Source: Lactuca virosa (Eukaryota > Streptophyta > Magnoliopsida > Asterales > Asteraceae). From it: a DNA stretch of 64,000 nt. The stretch covers positions 95,598,841-95,662,840 of the forward strand of contig CAKMRJ010005745.1 of assembly GCA_928212115.1 (NCBI GenBank), in the 5' to 3' direction. The notes beneath the pieces are model-generated. The model had not been told where the DNA came from, made no database searches, and worked only from the letters and a program-made list of their open reading frames with translations. Of this stretch, positions 47,541 to 60,628 are shown piece after piece. Numbering within the stretch: position 1 is the stretch's first letter; every line of letters begins with the position of its first letter. Both the position numbers and the translations under genes were made by a program.

Positions 47541-48421
47541 GAGTCACCAGAGAATGAGTACGCGGGGCGTACCCCGAAGGTACGCTGGGCGTACTCGCAT
47601 GCTGACCACCATCGAGGTGGTTGACCTCGTACGCAGGGCATACTCCAAGTACGCGAGGCGTACTCCCAGAAGTCCCAAAACTCAATAAGTGCTTAATGGC
47701 TTAAGCACTCACGTCCATTTTTCAGATCTATGGCTAAAATACCCTCAAGAGTCATAAAGTTTCCAACTTTATGACTTTGCATGTCCATTAAGTGCTTATC
47801 TCAACCTCTTAATCGATTAAGACCTTCTAAGTGATGGATGGAGCAAAACCAACCACTTGGACTCCATTTTTATGACTCGAGACCCTTCCAAGGGGCTGAA
47901 AGGACAGCTCAATGGGTCAAGAACGTGCTATGTTCATGAATCATCATTTTGGGACGAAAAAGTATCATTAAAGGACAAAAACCTAGATCTACAAGATGGA
48001 GTGGTAAATGTGCAAGCTTTATACCTACAAGATGTTGCAAACCAAGTAGAAATCCCAGATCCAAGGTGCACTCAACTCCAAGATCTTCTTACTACCTTCT
48101 TCTTTCTTCAAAACCACTCCAAAACTCACTTAAAGGCTTAAAATTTGCTCTCTCTTGCTCTAAGGTTGCTTGAGGGTCGATATCATGGATGGCTGGGTAA
48201 AAAGAGGATATGAGTCCATAAGGTTGCTTAAATATGAGCTAGAGCCCGAAAATTAGGGTTTGCATGCATTCCATGTACGCCATGCGTACGAAGTGTAAGC
48301 TTAGCGTACAAACACGTATGCACGTCGTACTCATCCCATCTCAAATTTCACAAAAATGCCACTTTGGGCCCCTTTTTCACTCTTTCTTAACTTAGGGACC
48401 AAAAATGCAACATAATAAAAT
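47541..48421 (-). mobile_element. 3' LTR of gypsy element I, main part
   Basis: Continues the LTR that starts at 59109 and was cut by LTR H. On minus: U3 with GTACGC-type dyads (48330-48277), a TATA-like CATATTTAAG (48240), a presumed R start near 48205, and a second GTACGC cluster (47660-47557). The left end is uncertain; no terminal CA could be fixed. Confidence 0.55.
47557..47662. repeat. Cluster of GTACGC...GCGTAC dyads
   Basis: GAGTACGCGGGGCGTACCCC, GGTACGCTGGGCGTACTC, CGTACGCAGGGCATACTC and AGTACGCGAGGCGTACTC occur in about 105 bp; three are full dyads with a 3-bp centre. Confidence 0.75.
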
Positions 48422-48606
48422 TATTGTGTAACGACCCGTTGATTCGAGTCAATAGAAGTCAATGAAATTTAAACTAGTTCAATCAAAGCTTACACTAGTT
48501 TAAAAAAGTGTTGCTTTCTTCACTCTAGAACTTAATGCTTAGTGTAAAATATGGAGAAAAATCATGTCTTTGGAAACATATATAAGCCTAAAACTTAAAA
48601 GAAATC

Positions 48607-48610
<4 letters not shown>

Positions 48611-48652
<42 letters not shown>
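48611..48652. repeat. (TA)n microsatellite in U3 of LTR H
   Basis: About 21 units, immediately before the CCGAA-rich part. Confidence 0.95.
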
Positions 48653-48655
<3 letters not shown>

Positions 48656-49289
48656 CGGTTTTTGGAATCTAATTCCAAAGCCAAAACCGAATTCCTTAAG
48701 GAATGAAGTGCCAAAATCGATTCCCATCTTTGAAACAATACCATGACCGAATTTCCTTTTCTCCATTGACTAGAAACCGAACACACATGTGTGTGCCCCC
48801 ACTTTAGGACCAAATTCAAGGGGAATTCGGTCATGTAGGACCGAATTCACAAACTTGAGGCCCATAAGGACCGAACACCCCTCTTATATGTATGTGTATA
48901 ACCGATTTCTCAATTGATTTCTCACATTTCCCACCGAACACACACCTATTTTCTCTCAAAAGTCATCCGAAAATCCTCTCAATCTTCAAGTGTTTCCACC
49001 CAGATCTTCAACCAATCTTCAAGCCTTCAACCGAATTCATCAAACCCATCTTCAAATATTCATATATTATTCATATCTTCATAATTTCCCGAAGAACACC
49101 AAGAACACACACCACTAACACCATCTCACCGAAAACCCTATTTTCCCACCGAAATCACCTTGCAACACTTCAAATAATTCCAATTAATTTGTGAGTCATT
49201 CTTACATAATTAATTTTTATTTAACACATTATTTAAATTAATATATTATTAATTTAAATACGACGTCAACTATAATTATTTTTAGGATA

Positions 49290-49392
49290 ACGTTATTAGC
49301 GCGTACGCTTACCCGAGGATCGTTTCTGCAAGCTCACTAATTCAAACACAAACGCACATACGTTATTAGCGTGTACGCTTACCCGAGGAAAT
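49290..49392 (+). repeat. Direct duplication in LTR H
   Basis: CGTTATTAGCGCGTACGCTT ACCCGAGGA occurs near 49290 and again near 49360 with one change (GCGTG for GCGCG). Confidence 0.75.
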
Positions 49393-49504
49393 AAATATAG
49401 TTTTAATACAAGAGAACACTACAACACTACACGTAAACTAGTTAATACAAGGTTGTGTGGCACTACTTCACTAGTATCCATCAGGATACGGAACTAAATC
49501 CCAA

Positions 49505-49690
49505 ACTGTATACCGAGAGTCTCCTAAAGGGAGAGCGTGAGATTAGTGTATAGATCTATACGGGACTGACAATTCCGCACCTCGACTGTTAGCTACAGTC
49601 AGGCCCGCAGGCATGGGGGCCTGGGGTGACAAATGTCATAACTTTCGGACGCCTGAAGAACGTCTTAGAGGTCACTAGGTCATATCAAGC
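49505..49690 (+). repeat. Conserved U5 block, copy in LTR H
   Basis: GAGAGTCTCCTAAAGGGAGA, GTGTATAGATCTATACGGGA, CTGTTAGCTACAG and GGTGACAAATGTCATAAC. Same order and spacing as in A and B although H differs elsewhere. Confidence 0.7.
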
Positions 49691-50035
49691 ATAGTTATAT
49701 GAAACTCACAATAGTATAACTAACACATATGTTTACGGGATTAACACTACTTCAGCGGTTTTATTTAACTTAATAAAACTACAGTACTCAATGATACACT
49801 ACTTTACACTACAGCTGGTGATAGTTTTCATACAAACTCTATTACAGTACACTACTTTCACTACAACTGGTGGTATCCAGGTATACATACAAAGGTTTTC
49901 GTACAAATATAGACACAATACATTGTTTTCTAGCACTGAGTACACTAATACAGTATACATTTATAAGGAACATATATGAATACGTTACATTCACTATAGA
50001 AAATATTGGATTTTCTGGAGAAACATACTAGCATT

Positions 50036-50174
50036 TTCATAGTCTAAAGACAAGTTATCCTTCACTAAAACATACTTATGAAGTCCAAAGACAAGTTATC
50101 CTTCACTAAAACATACTTATGAAGTCCAAAGACAAGTTATCCTTCACTAGCATTTTCATAGTCCAAAGACAAGT
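50036..50174 (+). repeat. Tandem repeats at the H-copia junction
   Basis: Three to four copies of AGTCCAAAGACAAGTTATCC followed by TTCACTAAAACATACTTATG. The last copy breaks at GACAAGTTAAACC, where copia leader sequence begins; short shared bases (TTAAACC) may have guided the join. Confidence 0.75.
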
Positions 50175-51201
50175 TAAACCATGTCTTTATGGAATTATTA
50201 ACTCTTTTAATTAAACACTTTAATTAATTTAATGAAGTCCATAAAGTTTGAATTTTAGCTTTTAAAATTCTACGGGTTCAATTTGGAATTAAAGTATACA
50301 TGAAGAGTAACTTTACAAATCCAAAACTTGAGGGCAAGTTTGAACTATTCAAGACTTTTCATTTCATAACTTATGAGTTTAATGTACATTAAAATGAAGA
50401 CTCTTCATTTTTATGTAACTCCTTATCTTTTAATGACATCTTTTAAAGAAGTGACTCTTTAACATCCATAACTTGAGGACAAGTTATGGAGTCATAATAC
50501 TATTTAATGAAAAAGACTCTTCACTTTTATGTAACCTATGACACTTTTATGAGTTTTAAGATTCATAAATATGACTTTTCATATAACTTGAAGACAAGTT
50601 ACAAAAACATATTTTATGAACTAACTCAAGATTAATTTGGATTAAAAACAACTAAAACACAATTTTTTTTCATTAATCTAAAGTAACTCATAAATCAAGG
50701 AAACATAAAAAAAAACTTTTGGTAATCCATAACTTGAGGACAAGTTATGGACTCCATACAATTTCATTGAGATCAAGAATTTATACTAACAAACAATTTG
50801 CACATAATTCCTATGATCTACCAAAACTCATAAGCATGAACATTCATAATCAACAATTTTCAAGAGTTACATAAACATATATAAACTTGAAACTTCGATT
50901 ATAGCATTGAAATTGGTTTAACACAATCATTACCACATTAAAAACAGATTTTATAAGACCAAAACAATCAAAGGTAATGATTCTAGACCAATTCCAGCAC
51001 CAAAACTCGAAGATATGCTATTTGGGGGGTCCAACTCGTCGAGTGCATGAACCAACTCGGCGAGTTGGATGCATTTTGTCTTGGACTCGTCGAGTCCATC
51101 AATGCACTCGGCGAGTCCACTGTCCCAGCAGCAAAGAAACTTCGATTTTTAAGCAATTTGCATCAAGTATAAGTTAAAACAAGCCTAGGCTCTGATACCA
51201 C
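50175..51201 (-). mobile_element. Copia F, partial second internal copy (leader only)
   Basis: Nearly identical to 57165-58183. It includes the four ACTCG-type dyads (51025-51117), hairpins at 50466-50489 and 50727-50750, and a PBS (TGGTATCAGAGCC on minus) next to the LTR at 51202. The rest of the element, including gag and the outer LTR, is lost at 50174. Confidence 0.8.
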
Positions 51202-51980
51202 TGTTGGGTTTTGAGCATTCTAACACTCCTATGGTGTACATGCAAACGTAAATACCTTGGATCTATGTTTTCTCTATTATACATGCAAATATCAATTTCC
51301 AAGGTATTGTTCTAACTAGCATAATATAAAGTACACATAATATAAATTCTAGTAGAATTACATACCTCTTGTTTGGTGCTTAATTCCATGGAGCTCAAGA
51401 GCCTAGTGCCCCAAGTGTGACACCTCAAATGGTTCACACAACACCATGAACATTTGGAATAACCATGAGAGAAGATATTAGTCTCATATCTCTATGAAAT
51501 CGGCTTGCCCTCTATGTAATCCACTAGTGTCGATTTCACCAACAATGGGGTCTTTATATAGTGTGCACATTAGGGTTACACCATGTAAGCCATGACTTAA
51601 CCCATTCCTTATGCTCCATGGGTTTTAACCTCCATGGAGTATCCATGGGCCACCACATGGGTTAAACCCAACATAAGGAATCATGGATCATGAGCCCACA
51701 TATATAAGAATCTATGATTTACACAATCAACCCCCATATATTTATTTAGTCTCTTTTGATCACTAAATTAATTCCAAATTAATTCTAGATCAATACTAAT
51801 TAAATAATATGATTTCATATTAATATATTAGAACCTATAATATATTAATATGTCACAAATATCTTCTTCTCATTAAAAGGTCTATCCAATTGTTCTGATG
51901 CCATGCAACCCAAATGGACCATGCCGGGTCGGGTCAAGTATATACTAATTATAGTTATGGACTTAGACACTAATCCAACA
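51202..51980 (-). mobile_element. Shared middle LTR of copia F
   Basis: 779 bp; PBS on its left side and PPT (GTCTCCCACTTGG on plus) on its right side. Confidence 0.9.
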
Positions 51981-54900
51981 GTCTCCCACTTGGATAAGTC
52001 TAATAACTATTATTGCAAGTACGCCTTCATAACCTGACCAGCAATCGTAGCTCTTAAAAGCTGCTGCCGAACTCTGAACAAATCAATGACGGGTCCATTA
52101 GATAAGTGATCATATATTCCTCCATTTTTAGATATGATATAGACGGAGACATGGATTATAATCATTCTCTCTGTCCATTTGTTGTTTCCCGATTTCCGAT
52201 TTATGACGACTGACTAATTGAACAAATCAAATCAGTCCAGGCCCGGCCGAGCACTTACATTTTGTCATCACTAAATCATCGAGGGGCCCACAGATATCGC
52301 TTTTATCCCGAAGGTAAAAGGAATGGATAAACTTCGACTCATATGCTTGTACTGACTACTTGTTGAATCATACACAAAGGCACGTTTTATAACATCGAGT
52401 TACCAATGCGTTTTCGTGCAATCAATGTATAACCAACTCATAGTCAACAACTCATATCTCTAGGTTTGAAGAATATAAGATATTATCGTCTCATGATTCA
52501 CTCGTGATATAATCCATGAAGTGAATCCAAATGAGCGTGGGTTGAATCCAATACTCAGAACTTATGAGCACTCATGAATGTTGTAGCAACTATTGCTATG
52601 TCTAATGCACATTAGACAAATCTTACAAGCCAGATTCATGACAGTCTTGATTCATATCTATTTCCAACATATGACCGACTGTGGATGGTTTGAATAACTT
52701 ACTCATTCAGGAAGAATGACCTAGTTATCCTAGAAGTCAAAACATGCAAAGTGAAACACAAAAATAATACTAATCCTGTATGGCCCCAACACTTTGAGTG
52801 TAAATAAAAAACCCTTTTATCTAAGCACCATATTGATTACTCATTATTCATGTTTCGATTAATCAACTTAATACTTGAACTGAAACAATAGTCATGCCAT
52901 GCTCCAAGCATGCACACTATGTTCGTCCAAACAATAGCTATTCCATACTCCAAGTATGCACACTATGTTTACATGTGGTCCTCTCTTTGTGAAACAGATC
53001 GATTGACAATATTTCAATGATGCTAATTTCACAATCCCAATCCTGTTGTCATTTACTATAATATGTTAGATTCTAAACTTATATGCAATGATCCTCTTGT
53101 AATGGCAATACCCAAAAGTCACAAAGACTTGGCAACAAACATTACAAAGAATTCCAATGGAGATCAATTCCATGGAAACGAAGTCTCAAATTCAAAGTAC
53201 ATTCCTTCGAACATCCTTCTTGCATTAAGTTCTCTAATCTTACACAGATTCAAAGAATAACTTCCACCTATGGAAACAATTCCACATTCCCATTTTGACC
53301 ATCACTTTTGAACAAGAGTTGCCTCTTTTCAAAATATGTCAATATGGTCCTTACTCTATACTTCCAATTGTCCATGAGTAACCCACCTTTGGAAAACCTC
53401 AAATTGTTCTCGACAATTGCTTAATCATTTTAGTCATATCCAGTTCTAATCCCTTTTCCCTTCTTAATGCCCTAAGCATTAGGAAAATTTAGAAAGGATA
53501 ACTATTATAGCTCATGTAATCGATCCTATACCGGGAAGCATATGGGACATGATTCATACTAGAAATTTTTTTTTTATTTGCCATATTCTCACAATTCGAA
53601 CTATGAAGAGGTATGTCGTAATCATAATCGAATTTTGAGAACGCAACATATATAGAATTTCCTTATGTTCAAACCATTCCAATATAACATTCTTATATAT
53701 ATCCTTGACTAAATATTATTAAAATCTCAATCTAAGCTTGTAGAATTGGAATGAAGTATAAAATCCTCTCCCTTAATTATAGGGAAACAACTTTTCAAAG
53801 CGAATTGAAACTTTTGTTTTCTATAATTAACATTGCTAACTTGCAACATAATCATCATGCTCCCACTAGCATAATGATTATTATCTTACTAGCATAACAC
53901 TTATGCTCCCACTAGCTTTGACATGTACTCAGAAATCAGCTGGACTTCTAGAAAAACAATACTTTATTGACTTTCTTACCAAGGTTCAGATTTCTGGTAC
54001 GAGATGCTTTGATAAGACTTTATCAAAATCATACACCTTTCCTTAGATAGCTCACTTGTGTGTCTAAACAATTATGAAGAGGGATGTCGTAATCATAATG
54101 TTTAGATCTTTTGTCATTCTCACAATTGCTATCTACTTAAAATCTACTTGGTGAAAGAGTTTCCTCACCATCATTTTCATGAATCGGAGAGAAACCTTAT
54201 GACACTTAGATTTTATGGTGTAAGTGTTCCTATCCATGTGAATTTGTCATAACCATAATCACAAGACAAGGTTAGTGGCAAATCCAAACACATATGGACT
54301 GAACTTGTTCAATCTTAATTTCTTGCCACCCGGCAGCACAAGGGCCTACCATTGCTTCCAGGTTGTTATGCAAACAATTGAGAACTCATAGAACTCACAA
54401 GCATAGTCAACTTTTAACTGGAATAGACACCGAAATAACAATATGTATACACGATAGGTTACAAACCTCAAGTCGTGGGCTAGTGATTAACAAAACTCTT
54501 GATTAGTTCTTGAAACTATTTCAGGATCTTTTAAACTCCCACTGTCCTCTTGACATATAAGACTCTCTTGCCCAATATTCAAGAGATAGTGCGGATTCTT
54601 TTACAAACACTTCACACAATTGGCCTTAGTTGATCTTTGTTTTATCCAAAACATCACAACTTACCAATTTCAAATGTACAAGAGTAAGAAAACATTTTAC
54701 TCTACATTTGACAAGTGTTTTAAACCTATCTTAAGATTATGTCACTCAAGGCACAATCTTGGAGTATGACTCTAAGATTTTATTTTGGAATGAAGTATGA
54801 TTTATCTTTTGATTTAACCATTTCCACAATTCATGATTCCTCTCCTTAACCAACAAATGTACTAAGGTATCCTTAGAGGATCAATTGTGATATGGTTCCA

Positions 54901-55679
54901 TAATCACTAAGATAATCATAAAACAAGATACACAAGTACTCTCCCATCTATTCAGATTGGAGAAACTTTTATCTTTCTGCCTTATTTGATTCTTCTTATT
55001 CATTCTGCCATATATTGAAACTTTTCCAATGTTTCAGTATTACACTTAAACTTGTAAGCATAATCATATTTACTAAACTTTAGTAAATCATAACGAATAA
55101 TCTTATCAACCTTTGTGGTGGACCTGACTAGTGCACAACCTAATGTACCCGATCCTTTAGTCCTTCGCTTGACTCACATGCGAATGTGAACAAGGAATTA
55201 GTCTTAGTTTACCAAAGATGAAAAATCTCATTCATCACACAATACAACTTGCATGATTCCAAGTTTCTATCCAACTGAAACTTGGGTGATGAGAATCTTT
55301 CCTTATTTGATAAATTATGACACTACCACAAACGAAAGAATCAAATTCATTTTCCAATATTGCTTATCAATGGAAACATATAAACAACAATTTTTCACAA
55401 ATGCCTTTGTAAGGATACTTAAAATAAATAAAATCAAAACTTTTCTTTTATTTTAAAAATTGCGGAAAAACTTATCCTTACAATGCAAATTCATATGAAA
55501 ACTTTGTTGTTATCTATTCCTAAGCAATATCTCATAACTCTTATGCAGTGGCTCAAAATTCTGGTCATCGAACCATACGATCAGAATCAGCACACTTTTT
55601 CTTTAAGCTTCCTTTGATTCTTCAAAAACATCAAAATGTAATTACATTACATCATGTATTAAGAATCTCTAAAAGAGAC
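51981..55679 (-). mobile_element. Copia F 3' internal region, non-coding
   Basis: Starts with the PPT (51981-51993). Homologous to D and G without the Helitron. Carries ATTACGGCATCCCTCTTC variants at 53605 and 54075 (inverted). No pol motif seen. Confidence 0.7.
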
Positions 55680-56269
55680 TTAATAGAGTTAGATAACGGA
55701 CTTTACCTGGAGTAGAGTCAAACTTTTGGCTTTACCATCCTTATGAGGTTTCAGGTAAATTCGGCAGCTTCGCAACCAATGCCCCTTTCTTTGGCAATAG
55801 GCACATATAGACTCTTTGGGAAGTCGATCTTCTAATCAAATTTGCTTTACCAGTGTTCCAAATCATTGCTGATTCAGCATCACCAAACAAATATATAAGA
55901 TCATTAAAGGGTCATGTCGTGATTTGTCATCAGGGAGTGACTGAAGAACCAAGTCAACAACCAGCTACCTCGAGACTTCGACACCCGACTCTCCCGGCTT
56001 GTCAATATGTGACTTAATCTCCAAGACCTAAGCACATATAGACTTTGTTTGCCAATAGGGATTGAGTGACTTAGAACTTATCAAGTCTTGAAACTTGTGG
56101 GATAGGGAGATTTATTGGAGGAGGTGGAGGAAATGAAGTGTGATTTCCAGTCCCATTAGTGCTCAATAAAGGGATTAGTCTTTCACCTTGATTACCTTTG
56201 GGATATCATCTTTATTAGGAAGCTTGTTCCTAAAGATATGGGAAGACCATAGTTGTCTAAACTAGACAT
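55680..56269 (-). pseudogene. Gag pseudogene of copia F
   Basis: ATG at 56269 aligned with those of D and G. Recognisable parts are the zinc-knuckle region (on plus, GCTTCGCAACCAATGCCCCT at 55768) and the region around 55860-55990. A deletion removes the linker between the helical part and the knuckle, and stops are frequent, so there is no ORF over 60 codons. More decayed than the gag of G although the F LTRs are younger, which implies the master copy was already broken. Confidence 0.7.
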
Positions 56270-58171
56270 CTATAAGGGAGAAATTCAAGTTAGTTGATTT
56301 AAAGTCCTTAATATAACACCCAATATGAAATATTAAGGCTAGGATCCAACAACCTATTTATAACTGGAAGAGGGATGCCGTAATCCGAGTTATAAAATAG
56401 TTGAAGGTAGGTAAATGATGATTTACCAATTTCCACCATGGAAAAACGAAATATAATTAAGTTTTAATTGGATTTGAAACTCCTAGATCTTTTGAGATAC
56501 ATTAAACTTTCAATGGCATGTTTGAATCTCGATTGTGCCCTTTCAAGTTTGTGACTGGGATGTCGAGGATCACAAACAAGGTGTGAATAACCATGCAAAT
56601 TGACTTGGTACCCTTAACTTTATCACCTAATCGATGTGCCGGTTAGCCACACAGCTCCACCGATCTATAATAAGGTCAAGTTACCCTTTGCCACTCTTAC
56701 TAGTCCTTATTAGCGTGCCGGTTAACCACACACGCTCCACTAATCGACTTGGTAAGGTACAAAGTGTAATTTCATGGGTTAGCACCTATTTCACATTTTC
56801 CTAAGTAACTAAGATTGGGAATTTATAAGTGTTTAGTTACTTAGTATTTTTTATTATACTTTTAATGAAGGGAGAATTATAGTCCTTTCCTACCCGTTCG
56901 GCTAACGACCCTCCACCAGTCAAGGAAGCGGTGAGTGAGAGTGGACACCCATTAAACTGCCATTTTATAGGCAGTAACCTTATACCCCCCTTATAGACCG
57001 GCTTCGTGAATGAGGCCTACTAATGGTAAGATTGACTTTATCTTATACATATCTATATAATTAAAATTATAATAATAGTATAAGGGTGTATTTTAAACAT
57101 TTAAAATACTTGGTGGTTTAATCTATTAATTTAACTATACTCTTAATTTAATTAAACTTAAACCATGTCTTTATGGAATTATTAACTCTTTTAATTAAAC
57201 TCTTTAATTAATTTAATGAAGTCCATAAAGCTTGAATTTTAGCTTTTAAAATTCTACGGGTTCAATTTGGAATTAAAGTATACATGAAGAGTAACTTTAC
57301 AAATTCCAAAACTTGAGGGCAAGTTTTGAAACTATTCAAGACTTTTCATTTCATGTATGAGTTTAATGTACATTAAAATGAAGACTCTTTATTTTTATGT
57401 AACTCCTTATCTTTTAATGACATCTTTTAAAGAAGTGACTCTTTAACATCCATAACTTGAGGACAAGTTATGGAGTCATAATACTATTTAATGAAAAAGA
57501 CTCTTCACTTTTATGTAACCTATGACACTTTTATGAGTTTTAAGATTCATAAATATGACTTTTCATATAACTTGAAGACAAGTTACAAAAACATATTTTA
57601 TGAACTAACTCTAGATTAATTTGGATTAAAAACAACTAAAACACAATTTTTTATTCATTAATCTAAACTAACTCATAAATCAAGAAAACATAAACAAAAT
57701 TTTTGGTAATCCATAACTTGAGGACAAGTTATGGACTCCATACAATTTCATTGAGATCAAGAATTATACTAACAAACAATTTGCACATAATTCCTATGAT
57801 CTACCAAAACTCACAAGCATGAACATTCATAATCAACAATTTTCAAGAGTTACATAAACATATATAAACTTGAAACTTCGATTATAGCATTGAAATTGGT
57901 TTAACACAATCATTACCACATTAAAAACAGGTTTTATAAGACCAAAACAATCAAAGGTAATGATTCTAGACCAATTCCAGCACCAAAACTCGAAGATATG
58001 CTGTTTGGGGGTCCAACTCGTCGAGTGCATGAACCAACTCGGCGAGTTGGATGCATTTTGTCTTGGACTCATCGAGTCCATCAGTGCACTCGGCGAGTCC
58101 ACTGTCCCAGCAGCAAAGAAACTTCGATTTTTAAGCAGTTTGCATCAAGTATAAGTGAAAACAAGCCTAGG
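56270..58171 (-). mobile_element. Leader of copia F, complete copy
   Basis: Contains ATTACGGCATCCCTCTTC inverted at 56367, two GGAGCGTGTGTGG-type motifs (56637-56665, 56722-56750), the conserved block (56890-57035), hairpins 57450-57473 and 57711-57734, and the four ACTCG-type dyads (58015-58100). Confidence 0.7.
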
Positions 58172-58183
58172 CTCTGATACCAC

Positions 58184-58963
58184 TGTTGGGTTTTGAGCAT
58201 TCTAACACTCCTATGGTGTACATGCAAACCTAAATACCTTGGATCTATGTTTTCTCTATTATACATGCAAATATCAATTTCCAAGGTATTGTTCTAACTA
58301 GCATAATATAAAGTACACATAATATAAATTCTAGTAGAATTACATACCTCTTGTTTGGTGCTTAAATTCCATGGAGCTCAAGAGCCTAGTGCCCCAAGTG
58401 TGACACCTCAAATGGTTCACACAACACCATGAATATTTGGAATAACCATGAGAGAAGATATTAGTCTTATATCTCTATGAAATCGGCTTGCCCTCTATGT
58501 AATCTACTAGTGTCTATTTCACCAACAATGGGGTCTTTATATAGTGTGCACATTAGGGTTACACCATGTAACCCATGACTTAACCCATTCCTTATGCTCC
58601 ATGGGTTTTAACCTCCATGGAGTATCCATGGGCCACCACATGGGTTAAACCCAACATAAGGAATCATGGATCATGAGCCCACATATATAAGAATCTATGA
58701 TTTACACAATCAATCCCCATATATTTATTTAGTCTCTTTTGATCACTAAATTAATTCCAAATTAATTCTAGATCAATACTAATTAAATAATATGATTTCA
58801 TATTAATATATTAGAACTTATAATATATTAATATGTCACAAATATCTTCTTCTCATTAAAAGGTCTATCCAATTGTTCTGATGCCATGCAACCCAAATGG
58901 ACCATGCCGGGTCGGGTCAAGTATATACCAATTATAGTTATGGACTTAGACACTAATCCAACA
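58184..58963 (-). mobile_element. 5' LTR of copia F
   Basis: 780 bp, minus start TGTTGGATTAGTGTC, PBS at 58183-58170. Directly followed by LTR H sequence at 58964. Confidence 0.9.
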
Positions 58964-59065
58964 TGGTTGTGTTTTCTTTGATTCTTATAATACAATTGTT
59001 GTGATACTATACATGACGTCCTCCGCCCCCGAATGTTTCCGCCGTTCCGGTTTGGGGGTGTGACA

Positions 59066-59109
59066 TATTGAGTCCAAAATTAGAAGTAACTTAACATTAG
59101 GATGTTACA
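59066..59109 (-). mobile_element. First 44 bp of the element I 3' LTR
   Basis: On minus TGTAACATCCTAATG follows the polypurine tract. It is cut at the TATTG duplication of LTR H and resumes at 48421. Confidence 0.75.
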
Positions 59110-59122
59110 ATTCTCCCCTACT
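59110..59122 (-). other. Polypurine tract of element I
   Basis: Minus-strand AGTAGGGGAGAATT directly before TGTAACATCC. Confidence 0.75.
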
Positions 59123-59600
59123 TGATCTAGACTTTGTCCTCAAAGTCGGTTGTGGCTAATAACTTAGGTTAATGCTTCTGCATTTCAACCTCCGACTCCT
59201 AGGTCCACTCGGAGCCTTTCCGATGTTGCCAATGTACCTTTACCAAAGGTATCTCCTTGTTGCGCATGACCTTCATCTTCCTTTCCAGGATGGCCACCGA
59301 TCTCTCAACATAGTTCAGGCGCTCATCAACCTGAATATTATACAACGGAACCACTATCTTGCTATCCAACACATACTTCCGCAGCTGAGAGACATGAAAA
59401 GTGTTATGGATTTGACTGAGCTCACTCAGATAATCTAACCTGTAAGCCACCTTGCCAACCCTGGAAATCACCCGAAAAGGTCCTACAAACCGGAGACCCA
59501 ATTTCCCCCTCTTCCTGAAGTGTATCACATCCTTCTAAGGAGAGACCTTCAGGACCACCATATCGCCAACCTGAAACTGCAACTCTAATCGGCGCCGGTC
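59123..59600 (-). pseudogene. Integrase C-terminus and chromodomain-like tail of element I
   Basis: Residues of the GPF/Y-type module (RFVGPFRVISRVGKVAYRLD), then FHVSQLRKYV and a chromodomain-like stretch (VAILERKMKVMRNKEIPLVK, VHWQHRKGSEWTWEPE). The tail fits Tekay/Del chromoviruses. Stops occur near 59537 and at 59180, shortly after the chromodomain. In active elements this part steers integration to heterochromatin. Confidence 0.8.
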
Positions 59601-59615
59601 GGCATAGCTCTTCTG

Positions 59616-60607
59616 CTAACTCTGAGCGGTCTGCAGTCTCTGTCTGATCTGTTGAATAAGCTCCATGGTCTGAAGGACTACTTTGTTCCTTTCCATAACC
59701 CTATGACCAACCTCTCCCCAATGAACCGGGGTGTGACATCTCCGACCATATAAGAGCTCAAATGGCGGAGCACCAATGTTGGAGTGATAACTGTTGTTGT
59801 AGGAGAACTCGGAAAGAGGTATGTAGGAATCCCAACTCCCACCAAAATCAATAACATAGGCACGCAACATATCATCAAGGGTCTGTATAGTACGCTCACT
59901 CTGCCCATCAGTCTGCGGATGATAAGCAGTTCTGAAATGTAATCGCGTACCCAATTCCTCGTGGAACTTCTGCCAGAAACGGGAAGTGAACCGAACATCC
60001 CAGTCGGAAAAAATAGAGACTGAAACCCCATGACGAGCAACAATCTCCCATACATACACATCGGCCAACATTTCGGCCGAAGCACTCTCCCGGATGGCCA
60101 AAAGTGGGCACTCTTGATCAATCGATCCACGATGACCCATATAGCATCAAAACCCTTTGATGTCTTCGAAAACTTGGTGATAAAATCCATGGTGATTTGC
60201 TCCCATTTCCATATAGGAGCCTCTAGAGGCTGCATCTTGCCATGTGGTCTCTGATGCTCAGCTTTGATCATCCTGCAGGTCAAGCACCTCTCGACATACC
60301 AGGCTATCTCCTTCTTCATACACAGTCACCAGTAGCTCAATCTCAAATCCTGATACATCTTGGTGGCTCCCGGGTGTATAGAGAAGTGAGACTTATGAGC
60401 CTCCTCCAACACTGTCTGTCTGATCTCACCTAAAACTGGAACCCAAACCCGACCACATCGGGTCAATATCCCTCGACTATCCGTGACAAACCAGTTAATC
60501 TCACCCCTGATCCTTTCCTGCTTCCAGTTCTCTTTCCGAAATCCCTCTACCCGAGCCTCTCTGATCAATCCCAAAACTGGAGAATCAACGAATATCCTCA
60601 TACACAT
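59616..60607 (-). pseudogene. Integrase of element I
   Basis: The zinc-binding part (HKSHFSIHPG ... CLTC) is interrupted by a TGA at about 60326 where the family has a second Trp (TGG to TGA). The catalytic triad is present in pieces: MDFI (first Asp), SDWDVRF (second Asp) and QTDGQSERT (Glu). A frameshift near 60105 separates the first Asp from the other two. Inactive. Confidence 0.85.
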
Positions 60608-60628
60608 CTCCCCAACCGAAGACCAGAC

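Larger units (their letters stand above)
50175..58963 (-). mobile_element. Copia F tandem: LTR - internal - LTR - partial internal
   Basis: On minus: LTR 58963-58184, PBS, leader, decayed gag, PPT, LTR 51980-51202, then a second PBS and leader. The middle LTR serves as 3' LTR of one unit and 5' LTR of the next, the product expected from unequal exchange between LTRs of sister copies. The two LTRs differ at about ten positions in 780, making F the youngest copia copy here. Right flank is LTR H. Confidence 0.8.
48427..59065 (+). mobile_element. Gypsy LTR H (solo), split by copia F
   Basis: Pieces 48427-50174 and 58964-59065. The left piece starts TGTAACGACCCG and has a CCGAA-type U3 with (TA)n, a TATA region at 48885 and the conserved U5 block (49505-49690); the right piece is the last about 100 bp of a Tekay-type LTR ending GGGGGTGTGACA. 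TATTG flanks both ends (48422-48426 and 59066-59070), so both pieces are one insertion, without internal region. About 200 bp near 50174 is missing relative to LTR A. I do not see the dyad module in H. Confidence 0.75.

Noticed and set aside
47857..48141. 94-codon plus ORF
   Set aside because: Antisense to the LTR of element I; no similarity recognised and no conservation evidence.
48892..49194. 100-codon plus ORF in LTR H
   Set aside because: It lies at the presumed R region of an LTR, is low in complexity (Ser/Phe/Pro/Ile) and has no domain.
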